The notes: generated by a model from the sequence alone, not told the origin. A stretch of 64,000 nt of DNA from Antedon mediterranea (GCF_964355755.1 NC_092675.1:24840412-24904411); one strand, 5' to 3'; shown: positions 1-13,734, counted from the stretch's first letter. Made by a program: numbers and translations.

Positions 1-900
1 AACTACAATAACACAACAACAAAATAAAACAAAAACTATTCATTATTGTGATAAATTTTGCTTTTAGATCATCTATCGGCCTTGGCCTACTTTAATTTTA
101 ATGTTACAGTGTTGAATAGTAAACAACTAAGGATCGTTATAATGATAGTAAACAATTTGGAAATAGGCCTAGGACGAATGTTTTACAATTTTTGAAGTAG
201 GCCTAGTTTATATCTGCTTCTGCTTTTATGGATTTTTTTCGAGAGGTTTTCCAACTTTCGTATTTTAATTTTGTTATGCTGTCGGAAGTTCGGCAACATA
301 ATTCACGATACCACCTTTAAACACTTCGGTGTCAATCAAGGACTTACGAAAGTTGGAAAAGCAGAGCGTTATATAAACTTTCTTAAAAAATATAGTTAAC
401 AAGTTTAATTATCTACATTCATCAATATAAGTAATTTATTCATAGTCACAAAAATAGCACTGTGGGTTAAAAAAATAGTCATTATAGGCTATTGCAATGC
501 CTACTCTAAGACTGATCAATGTTTCCAGTATTCTACGAGGTATTCTTTTTGTTTCCTATCTTTTATTCCTACACGAATACAATACACATAGGATACATCT
601 CAGGCCATACTCTGTAGTACCAAGAAAATAAAAAAAATAATATATATATATTTACAAAATTGAAAACATTGAGGATCGAGTAGTTTCATTTAAATTGAAC
701 TTGCGAGTTTTATTAGCTAATCAAATAAGTATAGAAAATAACTGTAACTGGAAGTTTCCAAACAACCCTTGTTTAAATGGTTGAAATATGCCTTCTGTGT
801 GGAATGTAATGCAGAAAATCACAATTAAACACCTACAGGTACGTATGTTGTTGCTTTAAACTTTGTATTTTTTATATAATAAATACATAGTCCGTTAGTT
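1..900. other. Non-coding flank downstream of the IgGFc-binding-like gene
   Basis: AT-rich sequence with no exon I can support on either strand. It lies downstream of the minus-strand stop at 901-903 and probably holds that gene's 3' UTR; TTTATT near 706 reads as AATAAA on the minus strand. It carries two TAGGCCTA-type palindromes (about 164 and 201). Confidence 0.5.
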
Positions 901-3900
901 CTAGCTTGAAGATGAGAAAATATCAAGTGGATCCCCACTGTCATCAACTGATTTTTTTTCAGGTCTGAAATGAAATAAAGTTATTTTTGTAATTGGAATT
1001 GTATTTCATTAATATAAATAATATATAAAGTCACTAAAAGTCTATTAGAGCCATAAGTAGTATATTGTAAAGCTCAAACTAGTTTGACAAAAAAAAGTGA
1101 TGTGCCCAAATAAGGTAGTCAAATACCCAAATAGTAATATGACAACATATGTCCATATATGGGCACATTTTTGTTCACATAAAGTTTGATAGTGTAGACA
1201 GCTTAATTGAACGGAATTCCTTTGTACGGATTACTATTTTTATTTGTACGTTTAATTTCATTCGTACAACAGATTATTCTACATATTTTTATCTGCTCAC
1301 TCTGTCGGTCGGATGGTCGGTTGGTCGGTAAACACTAACTAAAATTTGAGCACGCGACTGCAGCCATGTATATGGCCTTGTTATAAATTGTCTTGTTTGT
1401 GCTATTCATTTTTATTGCTCATTGTACATTGTGTGCAGACTTTTAGCCCTTGACTGCTTTCTGTTTTTAATGTAATTTTCATTAATAAATATACATGAAT
1501 ATATCATTAATATTTTTTATAAGAATACTAATAGTAGTTGTACAAATTAGCAATTTGTAAAAATGAATTAATAATCGATTTAGCAATATAGGCCTATATA
1601 AAAACTAATTACGCACTAAACTTCAGGTTTGGTACCACCATAACGTTCGAAGAGTGAATTTAGCATGTGTTACAATTTCTTAGTATTTGTATTGGTATTG
1701 TAAGCGAAAGCACAATGTTAATTAAAACTTTTGCTCATACCGTCGCTTTCGAAGTTTGACAATTACGGCGGCCAGTATAATAATGACCAACAACGTAAGA
1801 AGTCCGAGTCCAATGGCAAGACCGGTTACGTTCGAAGAATCGTCTGTATCTTTTTGTTTAGTTCTTGATCCTGTTTTTGGTAACTCGTTTCCTACAAACA
1901 AACAAACAAAAAGCGTGTTACAATGTTACAATTTTAATATTACCAATACATAGTTTACCCAAACGTATGTAACATCTGTGTCTCGTAACGGGAAGGGAAT
2001 CCCGAATTTATGAACGTTATTGTTAATATACACAGGGTATCCCATTACACGTATGCCATTCCACTCCGAACACTAATAGCACCCACCATTTCCATTTCGT
2101 GTGTACGTGTATGACGGACATTTAATATTTACCTCCAGACGAATTGTCTTCTTGCATTGTAGAAGCAGTGTTCACCTCCGTCGTTGTAGATTCTCCTTGA
2201 ACATTTGTACATTTAACTACAACATCATAACTGGTTCCTGGTGTAAGTTCAATTATTGTGAACATTTGCATCTGAAGATCTATTGTCTTTTGATTTGGGG
2301 AATCATTCGTATTTGATTCCTTGTATCTAACAGTACATTCGTCAATGTCTTTGACGCTGGTCGTTCCAGTAGTAGACCACATGACAAGCAAACTTGTAGT
2401 TGATAATGATGTAACAGATGCTCCAATGGAGAATGTTTGAACTGAAGGCTTTGTTGTCGGGGCATTGTATCTATCTAAAATAGAGTAAAGCATAAGAATT
2501 AAGACAGATATAGGAATAACTAAAGCCACCAAAATACGCTTGAAGCAAACACTAATATTTCCAATTGCATGTTATGCACGTGAAACCTGGACACTGACTG
2601 ATACCTAACTGTAAAAAGATCAATACGTTTAAGGTATTTGTGTTGGCGAAGAATGCTAGCATGAAAAGAACAAATGCCAGTATAATACTAGAAGTAAAAG
2701 AGTAATTTCTTAACAAAATAAACTCAATAGCAAAATCATACTTTGGGCATTTGCAAGAAGAGATGACACATATCTAGAAAAGATACCTTTGAAAGGAAAA
2801 TCGAAGGTGCTAGGAGACAAGGACGACCAAATCAAGATGGTTTGATAGAATAAAAAACTTTCATTTGAAAACATACACATAAAACATTAACTAACTGAAG
2901 ACCGACCTACTTGGCGATCCATCATTGCATTCACGAGCTACATGACGGGATCGAAGGAATGGATAAATGGATCATTAAACGTTAACATTACTTCGTTGCA
3001 AGTAATTAAACCCAACCATTACACATTCGTCAAGTAGACACGATGATCAAACAAATGTCAGGAAGCAACTTGCCCTGAATATGACTAGTGGTGGAGAAGT
3101 GAGACAAATATCTCATGAGATGAAACAACAAATGTATACCCAAGTTTACGTTCATACATCATAACATTTAAATAAAATCTCACCAATTGGTTTTCCATCA
3201 ACTCGAGCAAATGCCTGTGATACAGCCGGTCCATAGCCCAGTTTGTTTCTGCACGCTATAGTGACATTGTAGTAAGCTGATTGTCTGAGGTAGCTAATAC
3301 GTATCTTAGTATATTTTGCTGAAATATATCTGATATCTGGTGCGAATGTGTTTGCGTTTGAATCGATGTACGTCACGTAACAGGTCTCTAATGGTAAATT
3401 TCCACTTGATCCTGGAGTCCATGATATATCTAGACTGTTGTCACTTTGGCTCTCAGTTTGAATGCTGCTCACTGCATCTGGCTTATCTGTGGAAACAAAT
3501 TGACGTGCTGTAAAGTGATAACACTAAGTTATTGCGTATTAGCCAAGTGTTTACTGTGTTTTTATTCATTTTAATGTTCACTATGTCGGTCGGTTGGTCG
3601 GTCGGTTGGTCGGTAAACACTAACTTGAGCACACGACTGCAGCCATGTATATGGCCTTGTTATTTCTAAATGAAGTAAAATAAGAAGTCCATCTGGTAAA
3701 ATTACCCAATAAGTGGTGGTACAAACACTCTTTAAAACATTAACAATTATTTTCACTTAAAACAGTAAAACAGCACGGGCTATAGGCCTACTAACCTATC
3801 ACTGTCAACGAGGTTGATTTCTCGCTTGTCTGTTGTCTACTGTTTGAAGCTTGACAGTAATAATTCATACTGTCGTCATCTTCGACTGTATTCAACGTAA

Positions 3901-4179
3901 GAATACAAGCGTACATCATGTTTCCTCTATAAGTAACATCTGAGATTGTGTATTTGCTGTTGCCTGTAATCTTTGTTTTTCCACTTGATTTTCCTAACGG
4001 CGACTTGAACCATGTGACTGTTGGTGCAGGAGCAGCATTTACTAAACATTCAAACGTTTCAACTGTTGTCCCAGCTTGAGAAATAGCGTTGTTTGTTATT
4101 GACTCAATGCTTGCTGATTCTGTTTAAAAACAGAAAGTTATAATTATTAGTGTTTTTAGTATCATATATATATAGTTAT

Positions 4180-4214
<35 letters not shown>

Positions 4215-4215
4215 T

Positions 4216-4250
<35 letters not shown>

Positions 4251-7200
4251 TAGATAGCATTTAAAAGTATTGGATGCTTTGTCTATTAAGCTCTGTCTAC
4301 ACTATCAAATTAGTTTGACCAAAAATGTGTGCTGTGCCCAAACATGGTGGTAAAATATGACGCCATTGTGTCCACATATGAACACATAAAATGTTTTTGT
4401 CACATAAAGTTTGATAGCCAATATATAAACGTAATATACTTACTAGACATTGCTGAAACGAATGATGCATACGACGGTTCACTCGTACCCAATCGATTAC
4501 TGCAGCTCATTGAAATGTTGTACTCCGATAATGCGTCCACACCATTGAGAATAAACTTGGAGTAATCAACCGATATGTGCACCAGATGGGCAGCAAATCC
4601 AACTTTTGAGCTATCAACGTATGTCAAGATGCACTCTGTCACATCCAGATTTCCCGTAAATACAATCTCCCATGATAATTGAATACTGTTTGGTGTAGCT
4701 CGTGTAGCGACTAAGTTTGTAGGTGGATCAGGTATTGCTAAGATATTATAAATAATAAATTGAACTACAAAAACCTATGATTTGGCAAAATAATTAAAAA
4801 AATTATAGTTATAGACTAAATAATGACAATCAACAGTTAAGGTAAGTGTTTATATACGTATTTACAGAAAACCAGCTTCCCAACAAAGCTTCCACTTCTA
4901 TGCCAACAATAAGGACACCATGTTTGACCATCGAATTGTATTGATGAACCAACAGTCAGAAAAACAACCACAGAACCGACTTTGATCATAATAAAGTCGC
5001 ATAGGTAAACTTATCTTCAACTTTTCGTACAGAAATATATGTAATACATTTTTCTCAGAAAAACTGCCTCAGTAGGCCTACTTTCAAATCTAACTAAAAC
5101 AACGATTTTGTACATTATTCTTGGTAGGTTGTGCATTCAAACCTGTAACTTACTCTCGACATATATATTGCAATCTGCAGTTCTTTCAATTGGAATTTGG
5201 TTAACAACATTCTTAGCCTGGCATCTGTATTGACCATTATCCGCCCGGTTAATACCGACGATTCTAAGTCGACTTACAAAGGCATTAGCATCTCGATTGA
5301 ACTCTGGTGCCTCTACATATATATGTTGGTTATTTCTTATCTCCTTGATTGTTGTACCATCTACAATAAACCATTTGAAGATCGGTGGTGGCCCACCAGA
5401 AGCTGAGCATTCCAAAGTGTGATTGACATCAACAAATACTGTTGCAGACTTAGGTGGAATCAAGATTCTAGCTTTAGCTGTTGAAATAAATAGTCAGTAT
5501 CACTTTCACAACTTTGCAAAATCAGTACGGTATAGGCCTAATAATAAACTTTTTAACGCTTTCCTAATCATTTACCGACAAGAAACATATCATTTTGTAA
5601 TTATCAAATACTGGTCCATCGTACCACGCCTAGTCTGGGTTCCAGACGGAGTTTTGTCTTAATATTAGTAAAAAGATAAATATTTTGGCACATATGGCGT
5701 TTCATACGTATACTAATTGATTTTGGATGTATTTTCAGACAAAAATCGCGGTCGAAATTTAAAAAAAAGAAAAAAAAAAAGATAATACAGACTTGGGGCA
5801 AGTCTATGCCACGCCGTCAGTGTTAACGATTCACAATCCAATCGAAATTGAATAATATCATGAGAGTCCCAGTGGTCAAATTAATCTGCATATCAAGTAG
5901 AAGGTTCCAATCTTTTTCTCATTCCCACAAATGTCCTCATCTTTATTGTTTCTAAGTTTCACTAAATTATCGGGCGGTTTACAATGGCTTCTATAAGCTC
6001 AGAATTCTCCTTTCTGCTAAAAATTCTCTAGAATTACTTCCAAGGAAATTCTCGAAATCTCAATAGATGAAAGATATTGCATGGCATGTAACTTTCATAT
6101 TGAGACTATGTAAAGCTGTTGGTAGACATTTTATGGCTATTTTAAAACTTAGAGATTGAATTCCATTCTGCTGTTTTAAGTTTATTTTACATTTATATCT
6201 CAACGATTTTGAAATTCAGAAATGGTCAAACGGGTCAATTTCAATCAGAAAACTCAAAACTTACACCTTTTTTTTATTATACTTACATATTTATATTTAT
6301 TTATATGAGAAAATAAATTATTGTCAATTATCTACTCCATTTAACATTTAGATTTTTACTTAAGTGTGTGTTTTCTCATCCTAAAATTTGATTTACTTCG
6401 CTGTTCGATATGCTGATAATTTTAACACAAGGTACTTACAGTAAGACATAAGAGTAAATGCAGCTTCATCCTTCATGATATGTGTCCTATGCGAATTATA
6501 CGTTTGGCAGAAATATTCGCCGTTGTCAAATGTAGATATAGATTTTATTGTAAATATGCTCCTATACAAGAAGTTTCCAAGGTAAGTAATTGAAGTGATA
6601 TTGAATTTGCCGTCAATACTTTGCATAGGCTGTCTTTTGCCGTCAAGCCATATGATAGCTGGTTGTGGATGGCCATATACTTCGCAAACAAACTCTTGTG
6701 ATGCATGCCAGTCAGTTGTAGCATTCACTGGTCTTGTGGTAATTCTAGCGGCACCTAAAATTAGAAAAAACATCGTTTCAAAATATTATATTTATGATGG
6801 GAAAGTCAAGAAACTATTTTATATATTGAAATAACTACAGTTTTTGTTGATAGGCATGCGAATACATTTTTGGTCAGAATAATGAAACACATTTGAAATA
6901 AAGTCGAGTAAGTTCATGTGCGGAACACACGATTTTGGAAGATTCCAGCGTGTGCATTCCTATGAACCAATTTGAAGATATTATTTTAGATTGTTAATTT
7001 GAAACATCTTCTTGAGACTGGACCTTAATTAATGCATCAGGAAAAATTGGGACCATGCTCATAAACAATTTTTTAAATCGTTGTCTTTCATAATATGAAT
7101 AAATTATTCATTGCATTATTTTTAACTTAATATTATTATATCATTACGATTTATTTTTAAACAATACAGCAAATAATTTACCAACACCACATGGTCCATC

Positions 7201-10200
7201 TCCTACAATTATTCCATCGACAGCTGCAGTAAAGTTTTCACCAGTCACTGCTTCCACTGCAATGTAATATGAACTTCCTGACCGTATTCCGTCAACCGTG
7301 CTAGTAACGGGATGCCAGAAATTTCCGTGATTATCTTTACGGGTCCAAATTTGTCTTTCGTCATTTTCAGATACGAGAAAGGTTGCCATTGATCCGCTAG
7401 GCCCACTCATAAAAAAGTGTACAGAAATGCATATAGAATCATTTTTTGGAACAAAATCGGGGCTTCTCACTTTGCTGTATGAGGTTCCACTGCCAGTTTC
7501 ACGAATGTAAGTATAGTAATCACCTGAAAAAAAACAAGAAATGGATTTGAATGTTTACTTTATACACACTTAAAACTAAGGTGCAATAAGGGGTGCAAAC
7601 CTAAAAAAGGGTGCTAATTTGCGCCTTTTTCTCATAAAATGGTGCAGAGTTCATAAAAGGTTTATTTTTGCACCTTTGATATCGAAAAATGCAGACAAGT
7701 ATAAAAAGGTGCAGAACTGTAATAGTAATTAGGACTCATCTGAAAATATATCGGGAAAACACTTACATTCTTCACCGCCTACACCATTTGATGGTACATT
7801 TATAGCTCCTTCTTCTAGCAAACCGCAAGCACGTTGCCAATTCGTTCCTGTTGCATTAGCTAAGCTCCATTCACATGAAGATGTTTCAAATTGACAATAT
7901 AAAATAGTATCTTCTGTAAAACAAAATCAACCAACATACATAATTCTATAATACGGTTAGTGATAAAACATTAAAAATAAAATACATTCACAGATTAATC
8001 CGGGCAATATCCACATTATTATTCTTGTTTTTTTTCCTTATGAAAGAAATTACACAAATAATAATTAATAGGCCTATAATATCAAAATAAAAATAATTTT
8101 TAAGATTGAAGTTATGAACAATTTAATAATAACCCGATAATAATCCATTGAATAAGTGATCAAAATTTTACAAAAACCCATTGTTTGAGGCATGCTAATA
8201 TTTACATAATAAACCTGATTGAGCTTGGTTCCCACTAGCGTGGCAACGTAACGCAATCTACGCAACAACGTAAGCAAATGCCCTTCTAATAGTTGTGTTT
8301 GCCCCCACTTCCGTGAAATCAAACCTGCGATGTTTGCAGCACTGTTGCGTCGTCGGTTCTAGTGGGAACCACGCTTTAGGTAATAATTCTAAATAAATGT
8401 TAGTACTTTACCAATTGTTGGTTTTCGAATCATCACTTCTCCATCGTCAGATGTATACGTCATCCTATCGACTGCATATTGCGATGGAAGTAAATATGAT
8501 ACACGAGTATTGATACCGTACGTCATAACCAGGAACTTAGCGGTGGAATCAGAGTGACGTAATGTATAAGACCCTTTACGTACCGAACCTGTTATACAAC
8601 ACATGCCGTTGCCGAAATAATATTGACGCCAAAAATCAGTACGTGTTATAAATGAATTTGTAGATAGTAGCAACACTCCTTTATCAAAATAACGACATTC
8701 TGCTGTTATAGAAATATAATTGTTGAATGCCGTCGAACTGGTGCCATTAAAAGTAGAAAAGAAAACCTCTCCTGTAAATTGTTGAACAGCAGGAACTATT
8801 GCCATAGCTGGATCACCCTTACCACTTCCTAATTTCCCACTTTTTATGAATTGAGCTACAAGTATAGGTTTGCTTGATGTAATCCATCTTGCTGACAATT
8901 TGTCGACAATGTAGTCGGTGTATTCTCCAGCATGTATTGTTACCTGCTCATCACTGCTGCTATCTAAAAATGTCGTGTTGTCGTAGGCTGCTAAAATACG
9001 ATACACGTATCCAGGCTGGGTGCCCAAAAATGGTGCTAGCGCAAATTCATAACCATAGGAACTCACTGGCGGAATAAATTCGACCAAATGATCGCAGGGT
9101 GAGCTGGAAGCAGGTACAAAAGCGCATGATGTTCCTGCTTGTAACGCTATTGGTTTGTCAGCTAAAATATAAGTACCCGTACAGTCACCGAAACTCTGAA
9201 TTTGTATAGTTTCTTTAAAATCTAGAATTTGTGAAATAACTTCACCTTTCTTGTACGTTTTTGATTTAAATAACAAATCATCACGTAATACCTTTATAGT
9301 TACGTTTGTTGATGGTCTGACAGCTGTGATGGCAAACTCGGAGTATTCATATGATGGAGCATCAAAGGACATAACATAGTATTCATTTCCAAGTGCATCA
9401 ACAGGAAGTGCTTGAAAAGCGTCAGTTGTCGTTGAATCTGAGTCAATACCAGCAACGTGTATTTCTTTATTACTTGTTATCTGTACTGCGACGTCGTGAG
9501 AGTCGGCAGTTCTAGCAACGAGTGAATTTGGCAAGTCTACATATATGCTACTTCTGTAGTATATTCTATGTGTGCTGTTGTGGTTTTTAGAAGTAATATA
9601 GACTGTTGTATATCCTTCTGCAATTCCAGTAATTAAAACATACGGATCAGAGCTGTGCGTCTGGTGGTTGTCCATGAAAGTAAAAATAAAATTTCTACCA
9701 ACGCTATCTCTTGATTCATAAACGGTATCTTTGTCTAAGAAAAAAATAAATAAAATCGACATGCTCATATTAACGAAGATTAATTGAAACTTGTACACTA
9801 AAAAAATATACGATCAGTACAAAGTGAATGCATTCTTAGTAGGCCGACGGTTTTCTTTTTTCATTTTCTGTTAACATTAAACTAAAACATTTATGTATTA
9901 TTATAGTATGTGTACCCAGTGATTCAATTTAACTCTTTCCTGGTGTACGATAGCTCACATACAAGTTAAAGCATTTTATTTAGTCGTTGAGATTTTGTGC
10001 GCGCGCACTGCTGCAATGTTTTATATGTTTGTATGTTATTCATTTTTTCAATAAATTAGCGTTCATTATTCTAGTATAGCATGCAAATCGTAACAATGCT
10101 AAATCTTTAATGAGCATGTCAATGGTAAATCTAGTTCAGTGTCTAGGCATAACTATATTATGCAGAAACATGGAGGAAATACGATTCAATACAGCAAACT

Positions 10201-10401
10201 TTATTTATTTGATTTAAATGTCTGTGCAACTATCGGCATTCCATGAGCGTCTAACTTAATAATTACATAATTTACATTTACATGAAATAAAAACTTACCT
10301 AAAACTGCATATGTTCTAGCCTTACTGGACATGATGATAGTTATAATGAGAAGAACAGCGAAAAGACTAAACTTCCCATTTCCGCAGCCAGCATGCGCCA
10401 T
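901..10401 (-). CDS. IgGFc-binding / MAM / Ig / FN3 single-pass membrane protein
   Basis: Twelve exons: 10299-10401, 8412-9734, 7767-7913, 7182-7523, 6440-6754, 5154-5477, 4444-4737, 3796-4119, 3184-3486, 2133-2474, 1741-1891, 901-964. They give 4032 nt and 1343 aa in frame. Exon 1 is a signal peptide starting MAHAGCG. The 1.3 kb second exon (residues about 35-475) resembles the N-terminal IgGFc-binding domain of FCGBP, with a CDHLVEFIPPV motif. Residues 476-638 form a MAM domain split over two exons. Then follow Ig (639-743), Ig (744-851), FN3, Ig, FN3, FN3, each on one exon with the expected paired Cys and Trp, a TM helix (LAIGLGLLTLLVIIILAAVI), a KLRKRR stop-transfer and a 24-residue Ser/Asp-rich tail. 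All extracellular introns are phase 1, the usual signature of exon shuffling. The likely role is a cell-surface recognition or adhesion receptor; the ligand is unknown. Confidence 0.85.
1067..1205. mobile_element. Palindromic MITE, family A, copy 1 (decayed)
   Basis: Inverted-repeat element: AAACTAGTTTGACAAA on the left pairs with a right arm ending AAAGTTTGATAGTGTAGACA, with inner arms GTGCCCAAAT and ATGGGCAC. The left tip has lost part of the consensus CTGTCTACACTATCAAAC. It lies in the last intron of the receptor gene. Confidence 0.7.
1303..1385 (+). repeat. Dispersed CGGT-rich repeat, copy 1
   Basis: Tandem GGTCGGT/GGTTGGT run followed by TAAACACTAAC, GCGACTGCAGCCATG and TATGGCCTTGTTAT. 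It is nearly identical to 3582-3665 and inverted relative to 11811-11914. Confidence 0.75.
3582..3665 (+). repeat. Dispersed CGGT-rich repeat, copy 2
   Basis: Same order of blocks as 1303-1385: a TCGGTCGGTTGG run, then TAAACACTAACTTGAGCAC, then GACTGCAGCCATGTATATGG. Intronic in the receptor gene. Confidence 0.75.
4160..4255. repeat. Compound TA microsatellite with GTTATAGA interruptions
   Basis: Runs of (TA)n broken three times by TAGTTATAGATA, so the higher-order unit is about 36 bp. Intronic. Confidence 0.85.
4286..4418. mobile_element. Palindromic MITE, family A, copy 2
   Basis: Left tip TTAAGCTCTGTCTACACTA; right arm ends CATAAAGTTTGATAG and lacks the outer part. The centre carries GATGTGCCC-like inner arms (here GCTGTGCCC) and TGACGCCA where other copies have TGACGTCA. 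It abuts the splice donor of the FN3 exon ending at 4444. Confidence 0.75.
8222..8377. mobile_element. MITE, family B (GGTTCCCACTAG inverted ends)
   Basis: AGCTTGGTTCCCACTAGCG at the left pairs with CTAGTGGGAACCACGCT at the right. The interior is rich in ACGTAACGCAA/ACGCAACA words, typical of this kind of short element. It sits in the intron directly after the IgGFc-binding exon. Related fragments may lie near 43690 and 48945. Confidence 0.7.
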
Positions 10402-13400
10402 AATTACCCTATGGATAAATTAAAATGAAATACATTTTTTTTAAATAATCATCTGAGTATATTAGAAGAGAGGAGGATAGGGACAGGGTTACATCCGGAA
10501 CAAAAGACTATGAAATATGGAATTTCCAGAGGGCGTCATTCAAGGCTATAATAATTGTGACTACGTGTGCAAGTGGCCGTTATTAGTGATTTTAAAATAA
10601 AGTGAAATCCACGTGGCTACGATGTGAGTAACATTCAATCCTAATATGACCTTATGTAGGCTTTATAGTATATATTTCTAATGAATTAAGCTTAGGCCTA
10701 CAATTTTTCGGAACATATTACGTTTTCATTTTGAAAATTGGAATAATTTCCAGCGAATTATTCGTTAAAGATAGGGCCTAATCAGGTTACGTTTTCATTC
10801 TAGTCCTACTTTCACCGCTGATTTGTGTTCATTTCATCAATGTGTTTTAGTGACATCACCATATACATTGCACATGCACTATAAATAAACATTTGTCCTA
10901 GGCCAAACCTTCAGTGCTTTACGTATCAATAGATGTAAAACAGAACATGAGTTTTCAACTCTTGCATAACGTGACACGAGACAACTCGGTTGAAACCAAG
11001 TTCTCGCGGTTAAAACCTGTACTTACCAGTACCACGGTACTACAGCAATGCTAGTCGTATAATTTAAATTGCGGCTAAATTAATGATATAAAAATTGTTT
11101 GGCATGGTTACAGTCATTTCCTACATCAAATAACAATTGGCCTACAGGAGATTATTTCCTGTTTTTATCCTGTCGAAGATGATCATGTGACTATGAAACA
11201 ATACCTCTGTGAACCATAAAAACGCAAACGATTCATAATAGAATGTTAAGACCTCAAATGTTATTTTAAACCATATCGCGGGTTTTTAAATGTCTAAAAC
11301 AGGAAGCTTACAGATTTTTTTTTTGTCAATGGTCAGAACCTTCGAGTACAACTTGTCATGTGACGACAAACATCTAATAATTACGGCAACATGTTTCCTT
11401 CATTGGCAATTGTATTGTTATGCACCACTTCCTCATTTTGGTATCTATATATTACTACTGTATAGCAAAAAAACATTCAATAAAATACAAATACAACTTG
11501 ATAGCAAGGTAACAAGTTTTTATATCTACAGCTCGTTTAAGTAGTCAAATTTACTGTCATTTGGGAATTTTTCTTACTGTATAGTTCGTACCGTAACTAT
11601 AATCCCTATACCCCTTAAAAAGAATCAATGACATGATAGAAAAAAAGAGACAAACTCACCAGAATATTACACATTGTGTAAACAGTAAATAAATAAATGA
11701 AATTGGGAAGTTCTAGCAATCTCAGAGGTATTGTTCTTTTCAAATACATGATCAATATTTAGCATTGGTTTTTAGTAAACTATCAACACGCATTCTGGAC
11801 CTAAATCAATACAAGGCCATATATATGGTTGCAGTCGCGTGCTTAAGTTAGTGTTTACCGACTAACCGACCGACCAACCAACCGACCGACCGACCAACCA
11901 ACCGACCGACCGACATGAGATGTAGAGTGGCGATGCACGCGACTATAATTAGTATATATGATAGTGTTGGTTATTTTTTATCGAGTCACTTTCATCTCTA
12001 CCCCAGATAAGTCCGAACGCTGTATCAAAACGGCGACGGATTTCAAACGTAATGCAAACCACAGTAGGCCTATAGGCCCTAGGCCTAGTTGTAGGCTTAT
12101 ACCGTAAAGGCTTATACAGTAAACTTAGTTTTTATACCGTCGAAATACAAATACTGATATTCTATTTTGCTTGTCCATAGAGTCTACATCGAAAGGGCTC
12201 AGGAAATGATACAAACATAAACAAAATACAATTACGAGGTTGTATTAAAGTTTTAGTTTTAAGACTTTTGTTTAATGAAAGATAAATCCAAGTGGTACTG
12301 GACCTTAACCTCGCTTCCTATTGTATCTAGGGTATTACTATCATAATTGATATACCGTTTGTAAAATGAAAAATCATCCTGTATTTTATGTTTAGATCTG
12401 ATAGACTATGATTGGCATATTAACATAATCTTACTCTTCTTTGAAGGTTAAAATAAGTGCTATGCCTTAACTCAATCCATTTTAAAAAGGTTTTCTAATA
12501 CAATTATATTAATTTTTTGTATTTTCCACTATCGATGAAGTAAATAAAGCCCTTATTGCTTTATATTTTCGCATGTTGTTACAACACAATTTATAAATCA
12601 TGTGTTATTTTGGAAACTCGTACCTGTAAGCTGAAACTATAGTCTATGTTTGATGTAAAATATTTTTTAATGAAATGATAATGATAACCATAAGAAAATT
12701 ATATATGTTATAACGATGCTTGGAAACAAAAAAATTAACGATGCAGTAGGCATATCTTCTTGGTGTTAACTTTTGCTTTCTTTTGTAAGTGTAGTATAGA
12801 CAAATTTAAGAAAATTAAGGAAGAAATGAGGTAATATGGAATATAAAGTGACATTACAACATTTTAAAATTTTATAGGCCTACCACTAATGATAACAAAT
12901 TGTAGGCCTAAAGATATTATACATTTTTTTGTTATTGTGTAGAATTAAATAAGATAATAATGAAAATGTATCGAATGACATTAGGCCTGACATTGGAACA
13001 AAATTAGCTATCTATGTAGTGAAGTGTTAATGATAATACTTTATAGAAAAGTAATTATACTAACTAAACTTATCTAACAAATTGCGTTGATAATGTGGTG
13101 TGCTCAATGATGTTAAAAAAAAATAAAAAACGTAGAGAACAGACTGTATAACAATTAATATATACACCACGAATATAGTAAAAGTGAGATACTCACGATA
13201 TGCGTGACACAGTGTCAGTTGTTTTGGTGAATGCACTCCGGTTTTTATAAGCTACTGAAGTGTTCTACCAAGGGAAGCGATGTTGTGTATCCTGAGATGA
13301 TATACTTTCCTGTTACAGGAAACCGTTGGCCATATGCTACAGCTTGATACAATGTTATGAGACAATACAATCTACAGCACCTCGTTACCAATATACAAAG

Positions 13401-13734
13401 ATGATCGATTACAAATAATGGCAAATTAAAAACAATTCTTGTTTTATTTTCAATCAATATAATTATTATCCCTTCTTTTTGTTTAACTATAAAAAAAAAC
13501 ATAGGTTCGTATGGCGTTGAAGATGTAAAAGAAGCATCCACTAAAATGTAAAAAAAATGTTTCTTTTCCAAAACTCCAACCAATAAACGTTTACAACCTC
13601 TTTAAAATTAACGTAAGCAGTTTAATTTTTAACAAGTTAAATGTGTTGGTATGCGTTCTCATGTTTGAACTTTGAAGGACTTACAGTGATATGACTGGAA
13701 GGTGTCAGTCGGTATGCGATAGTGTGTAACAGAC
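10402..13734. other. Upstream region of the receptor gene, no exon seen
   Basis: Mostly AT-rich sequence between the receptor's start codon and the putative transposon. The receptor promoter or 5' UTR should lie in the first few hundred bases, but I see no clear core element. A 112-codon minus frame at 13245-13583 has no recognisable protein character. One CGGT-rich repeat copy lies at 11811-11914. Confidence 0.5.
11811..11914 (-). repeat. Dispersed CGGT-rich repeat, copy 3 (inverted)
   Basis: Reverse complement of the block order at 1303 and 3582: ACAAGGCCATATATATGG, then GCAGTCGCGTGCTTAAG, TTAGTGTTTACCG, then a longer run of CCGA/CCAA units. Confidence 0.75.

Noticed and set aside
1149-1331. 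60-codon ORF with MSIYGHIF start
   Set aside because: It lies mostly within MITE copy 1 and the CGGT-rich repeat.
13245-13583. 112-codon minus-strand ORF
   Set aside because: AT-driven composition, no recognisable motif, and no supporting splice or start context.
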